Shown: piece after piece, positions 1-9,500 of the stretch
How positions within the stretch are numbered: position 1 is the stretch's first letter
Layout of the letters: each line of letters starts with the position of its first letter
Assembly: GCA_029378245.1 (NCBI GenBank)
Contig: JARKIF010000380.1
Location: 1-23,119 of the forward strand
Reading direction: 5' to 3'
DNA: 23,119 nucleotides
Origin: Roridomyces roridus
Taxonomy: Eukaryota; Basidiomycota; Agaricomycetes; Agaricales; Mycenaceae
The notes under the pieces: generated by a model
What the model saw: only the letters and a program-made list of their open reading frames with translations
The model's database searches: none
Told to the model about the DNA's origin: nothing
Made by a program: the position numbers and the translations under genes

Positions 1-786
1 CCCACTCTTTCATATCCTTCCCAGTTTCGTCTTGCATCCATGCATTCCTGTCCGCAACGCAGCTCCACAAAAAGCCGCGGTTATTATTATTCGTGTCGCA
101 GGTTTTTAGCGGCCTATATTATCTTACGCAAATCCTACCTGATGTATTTTAGTATTCTCCATGTGCAAGATAGCCACCACAGTTCAGCATACCGAAGAAC
201 GTGGCTATCAGGGGGAGCCGACGTGTTACCAGGCACCGGGGCTCACTGTTCCGTTTCATGATGCTTCCGTGCATGTGGACTATCGGGCCTTACTGGTAAA
301 TACGGTATGAGTCATCAAAGCCCGACCAACCTCGGAGTCTCGCACTGAAATTTGAACCAGCTGATGAATGAGAGGAGCGTGGCGAGCGGTGCGCAAAGGG
401 CCTGCGGGTGGCCAGCAATCGAAGAGTCTTGGATTGCGTTTCAGACCTGCAAAGTTCGTGTGCAATGGGAAATACCAAACGGAACCTTACAGAAGCAGCA
501 AAAGTGGCAGTAGTTAAGGCAAGTTGAAAAAGTGAGCGCCCTCCAGTTGGTCGACTGATGGCTTGTTGTTCGGGATTCGGGAACCAGCACCGTGACTGTA
601 CGACTAAGACCAAGAGGGAAAGTCTTTCCTTCGCTGCGAAAACGCGGATTGGCGCGGTAGCGGGTATATTGAACATTGACTCTGAAGCTGGTCTTGGCAG
701 AAGGAAGAGAGAGACGACGCGTGACGCGGCATGTTGACATCAGTTTGGCGCGCGCTGATCTTGACCTCCTTGCACTCCAATTCGAA
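1..786. other. Region without a supportable gene
   Basis: No open frame here has a recognisable motif or a convincing set of splice sites. Minus-strand frames of 128 and 139 codons (290-676 and 441-860) overlap each other in different frames, are rich in Ser/Arg/Thr and look like chance openings; the second also runs antisense into the F-box-like gene. The stretch just before 787 probably holds that gene's old promoter, but I see no clear TATA box or pyrimidine tract. Confidence 0.4.
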
Positions 787-2575
787 ATGGCCTCTCCAAT
801 GTTTCCCCTGGTCGAGGACGTGATCGGCCGCATTCTAACGTTCTGTCCCGACTTTGCCACTTTGCACGCCGTCGTACTCGCCTCAAAGCAATTTCACGCC
901 GTTTATCAGACCCACCCAAAGGTATCCCAACTTCGCCTTCGCACGGCTCACTGCTTGATTACTGTCTAGTCCATCACCAGGCTGTGGCTACAACATCGTC
1001 GGACCCGCACTTCCAGCAGCCCTACGCGTCTTGCGCTACCCTCACGCGACTCGACGAAGACTCGTCGGATCCTCTCACCGTGACTCGGTGGTGTCGGGAA
1101 AGCAGCGCAGCATTATCACTTGGGACGAAAAGATGCAGCTTGCAAAAATGCAGAAGAAATCGCAGTCCTTGAGGACATCTACAGCATCAATTCAAATCAC
1201 GACATTCCCGCACTTCGGTCTTCACCAGAGGAATCGCACCGTTTCCACCGCGCGGCCTACAGGGCCATGATTTTCAGCGCCATCTTCACTGCCGACTTTT
1301 GGGACCTAGGTGACATTGACGGGCGTGAGCCAATGGTTATAACGAATGTTCAAGAGCAGCGGGCGGCTTTGCTCAACGTATACGACACGCGCGAGCTCCT
1401 GGAGCTATTTTCCTTTGTGAGATTTATGAGGGGCATTCTGCGGAGCCTTGTGGCTGAAGGTATGCATCATTGTAAATCATTCAGTGGCACCAGTCATTCA
1501 GATGCAATAGAGCGACACATTGACATCCTTCTCACCACTGGACCCACCCGTATTCTGCAGGCCTGGCAGGAGGACTCAGACGAAGTTCTTTGGATAACAT
1601 AGAGTGGGGACCCGATGATGACCCGCCGAATCGATTGTTCGAAGGCTACTACGCGCGCGCCTTTGCGAAGGTTTGGGAGTGGCGCAAGGATGATCCGCTT
1701 TTTTCTGCTTCCGGCGAGCACGAGAATGTTATCAGTCCCCCGACGGAGGACGATGACGGATCTGCTGCCCGCTGGTTGCTGGGTGAGGTGCCAGAAGCGA
1801 ACGATACGTGTGCATATTCCTCGACAAATCATATTTACATACCTTCTCAACCACCCACACAGGCTCACACTGTCTCACACGCGGTGGTCTCGAGCTTCTC
1901 ACAGAAGCGAGCAAGTCGTCTTTTCATTTGTCTTTGTTCTGCTCATGACGGACATGCAGATTGGCACCTACACCCAATCAGCCAGCGCTCCCTTGGCCGT
2001 CTCAAGAGCCGCCTCACTAACAACTCCACCTTGTTCGACCCCGTCAATAAGGCCGTGGCTGTCGCCGGCACTACTGCTGTGCGCCTCGTCGACGTCGACT
2101 TCACCCCGCGCGGGCCAAGTTTGTTTATTTTCTGGGGTGGCTGGATCAGCGCGGTCTTCGACTTTGCACAGACGGCTGGCCAGAGTGAATTCGCCTCTTG
2201 GACCAAGGACCAATCGTACTGTGTGCCTTGCCTCGGACGTTTTCTGGACGAGAATGTCTGGAGGTGGTTATTAGCTGAGCGGGTTAAAGGTGGGTCGGTC
2301 TTTGGGCATTTCGATTCGTTCGTTCGGAGCTCACTTTTCTTTCAGAGGGCTGGGTTCCCCCTGAAGATTGCTGGTGCGCGTCTGTCGGATCTCGCTCGCG
2401 GATACTTACTGCTACTCGTTTGATTTAAAGGTACGGATACAACTGTCGAACGCAGGTGCACAAGTATACACATGCAACTAGCAAGAATGTGAGTTTCCCT
2501 TGTGTTTTACTCAGGCAGGTTTGGCTGACAAGGATACTGTAGCATCTGGCGGTACCGACGAGGGGGGATGAGTGA
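787..2575 (+). pseudogene. F-box-like protein gene, decayed by frameshifts
   Basis: The frame from ATG 787 gives an F-box-like N-terminus (MASPMFPLVEDVIGRILTF, then a stretch ending YQTHPK) of the kind common in Agaricomycete proteins that link substrates to SCF ubiquitin ligases. A likely intron is 922-969 (GTATCC..CTAG). Beyond it, blocks that read as one protein lie in different frames: YNIVGPALPAALRVLRY near 990-1055, an IITWDEKMQLAK block ending near 1147, NAEEIAVLEDIYSIN continuing to about 1458, DNIEWGPDDDPPNRLFEGYY from about 1590, a block at 1975-2290, and a Cys-containing tail YGYNCRTQVHK at 2435-2490 that joins by a splice near 2490/2543 to HLAVPTRG. Single-base shifts are needed near 975-990, 1147 (an A run), 1590 and 2430. 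Other probable introns are about 1459-1501, 1811-1861 and 2291-2346. The number and spread of breaks suggest a pseudogene, although sequencing error cannot be excluded from one sequence. The family assignment is from memory. Confidence 0.55.
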
Positions 2576-2659
2576 TTTCGAGCGCTGTGTATCCAACGAC
2601 TCTGACAAATTTACACATGAGTCTCACTCGAGTATTCGAAAAAATGCGATAGAAAAATT

Positions 2660-2840
2660 AGGACACTGATTTACTGCCGCTCTCTCTTCCCTCAAGAGGG
2701 AATGCCCGAATTTGCTGAGAATGCCAGACGAGGTCTCCACGAATACTTATGACAACGCCGCAGCTCCTGACGAATTTGGCCGACTTCCGGGAGACGAGCC
2801 AGATTACCATCGAAATCGCCCGTAGCGACACCCGCTTGCA
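2660..2840 (+). pseudogene. Possible remnant of an F-box/LRR-like gene
   Basis: Two short blocks in neighbouring frames resemble the leucine-rich part of basidiomycete F-box proteins. The first (about 2670-2735) reads ALSSLKRECPNLLRMPDEVS. The second (about 2745-2825) reads TPQLLTNLADFRETSQITIE followed by IARSDTRLQLN. Each is closed by a stop or frame change within about 30 codons, and there is no start codon, F-box or clear splice site around them. It could be a leftover of a second gene, part of the decayed gene upstream, or chance. The call rests on pattern resemblance alone. Confidence 0.25.
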
Positions 2841-3409
2841 ACTGAACGAAAGGTCGTCCCATATACGGTTAGTGTTCCGTGGCATGGCGAGAAGATCAAG
2901 TTGTTGAATGTGCTGGAGGAAGTGGGGCAGGTTGAGCGAATTTCGGAAAGGAAGGCGTGTCGAAACGTTAACGTTTCACCCAAGCAGAGCCAGTGCAGCG
3001 GCGACTTCGTATCGTGTGTTGGTCGACAGTGCCGAGATTTTCAACTCTGACGAGAACATGGGAGGTGCCTGCCGCTCAGTATTGGGAAGCGAAAGCATTT
3101 GATGAGCAGAAAAAAAGAAAAAGCAGGCGATGTTGCAAGACGCCGCCATACGGGAGATGAAAAATACTAAGTAGGAGGAGCATTCGATTAGAGGGTCGGC
3201 CGAAGTACTCGTGCGACTCGTCTGATGTTAGTGGCCCGCAGCGCAAAGGAATTGTGAAACGGAAATGATGCCGATCTTGATGATCTTGATTGCCTTGGGG
3301 CATGTTCAAGTTCGGATTATGAACTCCAAGTTCAAATTACATAAACTTGAATATTGGTCACATAGGTATTCGTTGGAGATACAAGAATCCCGGCCTGAAC
3401 TGCCCAGAT
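2841..3409. other. Intergenic stretch, no intact gene
   Basis: Frames here are short. One plus-strand frame near 2850-2950 (VPYTVSVPWHGEKIKLLNVL) looks protein-like but is bounded by stops and matches nothing I recognise. The right-hand part, around 3300-3360, is AT-richer and carries a short inverted repeat, and it adjoins the point where similarity of the truncated AIM9-like copy ends. Confidence 0.35.
3305..3352. repeat. Short inverted repeat
   Basis: TTCAAGTT at 3305-3312 is matched by its reverse complement AACTTGAA at 3345-3352, with a further related AAGTTCAA at 3328-3335 between them. It lies about 50-100 bp beyond the point where similarity to the AIM9-like gene stops (about 3405), so it could relate to the duplication breakpoint. 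Arms of 8 bp are short enough to be chance. Confidence 0.25.
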
Positions 3410-3733
3410 TCTGTCGAATAGTCCAGGGATGGAGAATACGCGTCTGCGCTCTTGGAGGCGAAAGGCATCGTTCGCACTGAGGAATGGGTCATGGGAGGAT
3501 GAGATACAACTGGAACTACTGACAGGTAGCGGTTCAGAGTGTAGTTGAAGAGCTCGCTATCCAAGTCCTCCCTGAGAGCCCGTGGGTCCGGCTTACTACG
3601 CTCATCGGAGTAGGTCCAGCAGACCACTGGGGAGTCCGCCGGACTGGATGGTCAAGGTTCGCTTAAGGGCTCTGGTGAAGGAAAGTGGAGCTGAAGGACG
3701 ATAGCTAAGGCGTCGCAGGGAATGGATCAGCAT
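3410..3733 (-). pseudogene. Truncated 5' copy of the adjacent AIM9-like gene
   Basis: Reading on the minus strand from ATG 3733, a short basic leader (MLIHSLRRLSYRPSAPLSF) is followed, after a frame change near 3605, by DSELFNYTLNRYL. The intact neighbour has DSELFSYTVGRFL at the equivalent place. An intron of 47 bp (3477-3523, GTCAGT..CAG) sits at exactly the same codon and phase as intron 1 of the neighbour. The next exon begins ANDAF and continues LQERRRVFSIPGLF, against ANEAT and LQERRHVFSIPGLF in the intact gene. Similarity stops near 3410, so the whole kinase-fold body is missing. It lies immediately downstream of the intact gene in the same orientation, which points to a tandem duplication followed by truncation and decay. 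The shared intron excludes a retrocopy. A short expressed peptide is possible but I see no reason to expect one. Confidence 0.75.
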
Positions 3734-3835
3734 GAGAGGGAGAGCTTGACAACCTGTGTGAATACCTGTTGGTAAAAATGGCACAAATGAGCAGAGGTGG
3801 ATTGATAAACTACACACACTGTCGCCGCGCTCCTT

Positions 3836-5727
3836 CTACTCGTCCTCATCCATATTGTCAAAGATCCAGAGCTCCTTAATCGCAGCCCGTGTTGTCGCGA
3901 TCGCCTCATCCGATTCCTCACTCTCCACCAGGAATTCAATCAAATTTTGCTTCAACTCCTCAGACAGCGCCTTTGCTTCCTCGTACCGATTGGCAGGCAC
4001 CCAGGTGTCCTCACCACACCCAACAAGGTTGCGCAAGACGCGTTCTTGCTCAACACACGCCGCGAGCTCCCCGTATCGCTCATTCGCAGCAAGCTCCTCG
4101 GCCTCGGTAAAGGTAACCGGACATTCTGCTCCTTGCGACCAGTACTGACGTACCATTAGCACAAGGTCGCGCAATAATTCGATCGTGTCGCCGTGCCATG
4201 AAGCTCTGGCGCGAATGAAGACGCGCCGCCGGAAGTTGGTGAGCGGGGCAGTGGACTCTGTCAAGTTGATTTTGTTGTACACCGCGTTGTAAATGTGGTA
4301 GTGGAAGTGGGCAAGACGCCGGCGGAACAGCTGTTTCTCCTCTTCTTGCTGCGTTTCCGGAAGGTCTCCGAAATCGTCTGGCAGTTGGGGCTTGACCAGA
4401 CTCTGAGAAATCTCGTCTTCTTCGTGCGAGATAAAATCGGGTATGCCGACTTGGAGAAACAAGGGCAGGACGGCAGTGTGTTGCCAATCCAGGACGCTGA
4501 GGATGCGCAGCTTGCCGTCCGAGTTCGTGTACACCTTAATATCGCTGATTGACGGTCCAGGAAAGGGCTGACGGATGCGGAAAGCGTTCATCAAGGCATC
4601 GCCCGGAGGAAGCCACGGCGCGAGCAGAATGAATCGACGGAGGTTTTCGGCGTGGTCCGGAGGAGGCTGTTTCCCGTCGTCGTAGTGGAGCATCCCAAAA
4701 AATCCGGAAGGCCTTTGCGGCGACCCGAATTTCTCGAGGTAAGCGAGCTCTTTCTCTGCTGCTGCGACCAACACGGATTGTGAGTCTTCGTCTTCATTCG
4801 GGTGTTATTTATCGAAAAAGAGAAAGATTAATCGACTTACAGGGCCCTCTGAATACGTCCAGCTGCGCTCTTCGGCCGTACCACATCGGGGCCGATAGGT
4901 CAGGCCCTATGCAGAATTGCTCGTCGTCCTCGAGCGGTATCCCTTCGTCTCCGCATAGAATCTGCAAGTCGCTGGTGTAATAAATACTACCACCAGCGGG
5001 GAACGAAATGGACATCAATTTCGACTCGAACTGGGTAAGTTCAAGCATGAATTCCTCGATGTCGTCCTCCTTGAGGTGAAACCAACTGCGAGCCAAGTCA
5101 TCTCCGTCGACATACTCCATCAACATGTATTCTGTCTCGGCCGGATTGTCCGACGTGAAAGAGTAGGCGTAAATTTCGGGGATGGGCAGCCCTTTGGCGC
5201 GGAGGAAGGACATGGTCGCTGCTTCGCTGGCCACGAGGTAGGATAGATTCATTTGAAAGGAGTATGAGTATGGGATGCGTGCGACGAGTTGGAAGCCGGT
5301 GTTGAGAGTGACAAGAAAGACTCTGTTAAGGCCGCCCTCGTCCAGCTTTTTGAAGCCGACTATATCATCGGTCTTGCACTCTAGAGCCTGGGCGACGACT
5401 TGAAAGAGTCCCGGGATGGAGAAAACGTGTCTGCGCTCCTGGAGCTGGGTGGCTTCGTTCGCACTGGAGAATGTCAGAGAGAGGGATGTGGTCCAGACTG
5501 AGATAGACTCACAGGAAGCGTCCCACAGTATAGCTGAAGAGCTCGCTGTCTCGATCTTTCATGAGACTGTGTGGGTCCAATGCTTTTGGGGATCGTGATG
5601 CAGTGGTCAGAGTCGTTCTCTTCGAGAGATGAGGAGCGAAAGAGCTGGGATAGCGCCGAGGAAGATGCAAGCAAGAGATTTCAGCTGCAAGTCTTCGCAA
5701 AGTCGACTGGGAGCGAAGACCGAACAT
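3836..5727 (-). CDS. AIM9-like phosphotransferase (APH/kinase-fold) protein, possible pseudokinase
   Basis: Three exons on the minus strand, 5727-5513, 5463-4841 and 4785-3836, with introns 5464-5512 (GTGAGT..CAG) and 4786-4840 (GTAAGT..AAG), join in frame to 595 residues. The protein resembles the fungal AIM9 (altered inheritance of mitochondria 9) branch of the aminoglycoside-phosphotransferase/protein-kinase fold. The first ~35 residues are Arg/Ser/Leu-rich with very few acidic residues, like a mitochondrial presequence. A glycine-loop-like GGLNRVFLVTL, LVARIPYS, the hinge-like LMEYVDGDD and the metal-site-like VLDWQ (Asp379) follow in order. Where I remember homologues having a catalytic H-P-D-x4-N motif, this protein reads Q352-P-F354-x4-I359, so the three key residues are apparently lost. 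C-terminal residues about 400-595 are acidic and helical, as in relatives. Either it works without catalysis or my recalled alignment is off. The substrate of the family is unknown to me. A truncated copy lies just downstream. Confidence 0.8.
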
Positions 5728-6521
5728 GGTCGGAGATGGAAGTAGGTAGAAACGGGCGGAACGTGCGAAACCAGACTATTTTACGTCTTGTAACAGTTGG
5801 GAGCATGCCGCATTTTACGTCGATGAAGAGGAAGACAAAATCGAAGAGGCCAAACAGCTCAAAATTTTAAACCGGTGGACGCAGGTTAAAAAACTCTCGA
5901 ACCAACCAGGAGGTACAGGGACTACGTATACTAAGTGATTTACTATACAAGTAGTACGAGGTGACTGACTACCTTCCGATTGGTTTCCAAGTGCAGCGCA
6001 TGAAGAGTGACGACCCTCAAAAGGGGCAGTGAAGGCCGAGCAACAAATTCTTCACCCCGTGGCGTTGAAGATTGGAACGCTCCGGGCGCCATGAATCCTG
6101 AGACGGGGTAGGCGTGGATGAATTGAAATGTCGATACACTAGCGTGAGTTTGAGCAGGGTCGCGCAGCACAAGCCGCTCCCGGGTTCCCCGAGTAAGCCG
6201 ACCATGGCACGAACCCAGAGTAACCTTGACTCCTGAACTGAGAAGACCGTGCTCAAACTGAGATGGGTCCATGGTGTCCTCTGGAGGTGGATTGGGTGCC
6301 CTAGTGACGAGTCCGGAGGGCAAGGGAAGAGAAGAGCGTCTGCTTGAGCGACCAAAGGAGGAGCCTGCACGCAACCAGAGTGGGTTGCGCGGGGCTTGCG
6401 GACTGCTGGAGCCACATTTTTAGAGAGAGAGACGGAGGTTATAGCAAAGGATTTGCACGGATCATCTGGTCGTCACGTCAGAAATTCTCTCCGTTAGCCT
6501 TTCCTCCTCCTCCCTTCGTTC
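5728..6521. other. Divergent intergenic region between the AIM9-like gene and CCH1
   Basis: About 790 bp separate the two divergent start codons, so this stretch should carry both promoters and 5' leaders. Nearest the channel there is a short AGAGAGAGAG run (about 6423-6431) and a CT-rich tract just before ATG 6522 (6487-6520), typical of fungal leaders. Two overlapping minus-strand frames (5943-6374, 143 codons; 6017-6415, 132 codons) are open, but neither has a recognisable motif. Confidence 0.45.
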
Positions 6522-9500
6522 ATGTCTTCGTCGGCGGTGGACCGTTCGCTTTCCCCGTCACCGACACGCAAACGGAATAGTTGGGGAATGGACGAGGACC
6601 CTTTCCATGATGCTTGGTCTCATCACGCCCCCCGCTACGGCACTCCACCTGCAGACGAAGATTCCTCCTCGCTGGCCGGCCCATCTTCTGTTGTTTCACT
6701 CTTTGAAGACGATGACGACGCCCACCTGACCGGCCGACACGATGATGTTACGCCAAAACGGCAGCGCACACTGCGATATAGCGCGTCTCCCAGTCCCCTC
6801 AGAAAGACTGGGACTGCTATAAAGCATGTGTCCCAGAACCTCAGGCGTGCGTCGGTGCGTGTGGTCAACATGGCCTCCGTCGGGCTCGAACGCTTGCCGG
6901 ACGACAAGAAAGACGACGACGATCACCTCCCAGACCTCGCACAAACACTCCCCATTCGTGGTCGCACTCTCGGCTTCTTGGGGCCAACGAGTAGTGTTCG
7001 TCTCGCCTGCTTCAAATTTCTAGTTTATCCCTGGACGGAGCCCATTATTTTGCTATTGATCATATTCAATGCTGTCGTCCTCACCATCCAGGCCGCGAGG
7101 TCCTCCACTCTCACCGACTCCGATCTGCCAATAGCGGTCACCGGATACTTCCATACATGGGAGGACTACGCGCTGTTCGCGTTGTTCGTCGTGTTTACCC
7201 TCGAGGCGTTCGCCCGCATAGCCGTATCAGGCCTGCTCTTTGACCCCGACGTTCGCGTCTCGTGGTCCATGGCGGCGCTGATACTGCCTTCTGTATCCCC
7301 CCAAACTTCCACCATTCAGCGCAGCGACACCCTAGCCCTTCCTTTTCGACTCTCCGTCGCTGCTTCCAACGCCCTCACGCGTGCCAACGCTCCCTACCTT
7401 CGTCATTCTTGGTCCCGAATTGACGCGCTCGCCATCGTCTCATTTTATGCGTCCTTTGCTCTTTCTCTCGCATCCCTCGAGTCGGGCACCACTGCCTCGA
7501 CACATATTCGCGTCTTCCGTGCCCTCGCCGCACTCCGTACGGCCCGCCTCCTTACCATCACCGCCGGTACCACGGCCATCCTCCACTCCCTCAAGACTGC
7601 GCAGCCGCTCCTAGCGAGCGTTGCATACTTTGTCGTGTTCGCGATGGGGCTATTTAGCATCATCGGCGTGCAGACGTTCAAGGGTTCCCTTCGGCGAACC
7701 TGCATGCTCCAGCCCACGCACGGTGAAGGCGAGATTGATCTGGGAAATTCGTGCGGCGGATTTGTGGATCCCTTAACTGGGAACGACGCGGCATACATTA
7801 CCTCTGGGAATCGCACCGGGGATATCAAGGGCTACATATGTCCCCTCGGACAGATCTGCCGGGAGAAGGACACGAATCCCCTCGGGAACATCGAGAGCTT
7901 TGATACCATCTATTACAGTGTGCTCCAAGTCATCATTATCGCCAGTGCCAACGGGGTGAGTTTTCTGTTTGTTTTCGTATTGCTGGTCTCTGACGACGCT
8001 GTAGTGGTCACCACTGATGTATTCAATCCTGGATGCAGAGTACTTTGTTGCTAGCATCTTCTTTATCCTCTGCGTCGTCATTCTCAACTTTTGGCTCATT
8101 AACCTGTTCGTCGCCGTGATCACGAATACTTTCGGTGCCATCAGGGCGGAGACAAAGAAGAGCGCTTTTGGTGCTGGGGACGCGTGAGTCGTCCGAGCAT
8201 CTCTTTTATGCAGGCTTATAATCTCTCCCAGCATTGCCCCCGCCGTGGTTGACCCTGCAGATGATGGCTGGGCCTCTTCGCCCACTGCAGCCACGCATCC
8301 CGCCATCCGGCGTCGCGCCAATCCCGCGGCTATTCTCGTCCGGCACTGGTCTATGTATTGGTTCTTTGTCATCCTTGCCCTCGCGTCCCTCGCCCTGCAA
8401 GCCACCCGCACGCCCGACATCACACCACACCAGGAGCATGTCCTCTTCCTCTCCGAACTCTTCATAACTGGCCTCTTTGACATTGAGATCCTCCTTCGCA
8501 TCGCCGGCGCGTTCCCTGATTGGCGCACTTTCCTTGGGTTTGGGGCGCATGTTGGGGGCGACAAGGGTGTGGCCAGGAAGGGGAAAGATCGGCGAGGGCC
8601 AGGGCAGAATTGGCTCGATCTCGGGCTCGCGGTGGCGACGAGCGTGATCCAGATTCCGGTCATCCAGCGCTCATCGCTCTACCCCTGGTTTACGATTTTC
8701 CAGCTGATGAGGTTCTATCGGGTGATTCTTGTGGTGCCGAGAATGAAGCCATTGCTGGTGCGCATTTTCCTTCAAATCACCGTCGTTGCTAACGTCTCTC
8801 TAGCTCGCAGTATTTGGGAATATGTACGGTCTCGTCAATATGACCCTCTTCCTCATCCTCATCAACTTCATCGCTGCGCTGGTCGCCGTGCAGTTCTTGC
8901 GCGGTGACCTTTCGTCGGATCTGCCAATGAACTTTGGCACGATATACAATTCGTTTTTGGCTGTCTATCAAGTTTTCTCTTCGGAGAATTGGACGGACGT
9001 GTTGTACAATACGGCCAAGGCCGAAAGCGCGCTGGGTCAGGGTATCATCACTGTTCTTTTTGTCAGTGGGTGGCTGTTGTTTGCCAACTGTGAGTTGTTT
9101 TGGAGCGAAAGAAGGATATGCTAACACGCGTGTAGTCATTGTGCTTCAAATGTTCATTGCGGTCATCAACGAGAACTTTGACGTTGCAGAGGAGGCGAAG
9201 AAGGGGAAACAGGCAAAGACGTATTGGGCTACCACTGCGCCGGAGGAAGCGCGTGCGACGTGGATACGGAGGCTGAACCCGTATAGGTGGATCCGCGCGC
9301 GGCCGGTCGAGGTGCGCGTCGAGGCGCTTCCTGCAGGACTCGTTCTCCCCATGCAGAAGAGCTTGGTTCAGGCGTATAGTGTTCCGCGGGATGTCTTTGA
9401 GGTGTGTTTTTATTGTTTGTCAAGATTGAATACTGAATCTTGGTAGGACAAGGATGGCAAGAAAGCGAACGGATCAGATACTGCCAGTATGCGAACGGCG

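Noticed and set aside
290..860. Overlapping minus-strand frames of 128 and 139 codons
   Set aside because: No family resemblance, mutually overlapping in different frames, and one runs antisense over the F-box N-terminus.
3076..3309. A 77-codon minus-strand frame between the F-box remnant and the truncated AIM9-like copy
   Set aside because: It is short, with a hydrophobic low-complexity end, no conserved block, and no splice sites linking it to either neighbour.
5943..6374. A 143-codon minus-strand frame between the AIM9-like gene and CCH1
   Set aside because: It overlaps a second open frame of similar length, has a low-complexity Ser/Arg/Pro composition and no recognisable motif or splice context, and lies where two promoters are expected.
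7773..8663. A 296-codon minus-strand frame
   Set aside because: It runs antisense across channel exons and two well-supported introns, has no motif, and is best explained as a shadow of the CCH1 exons.
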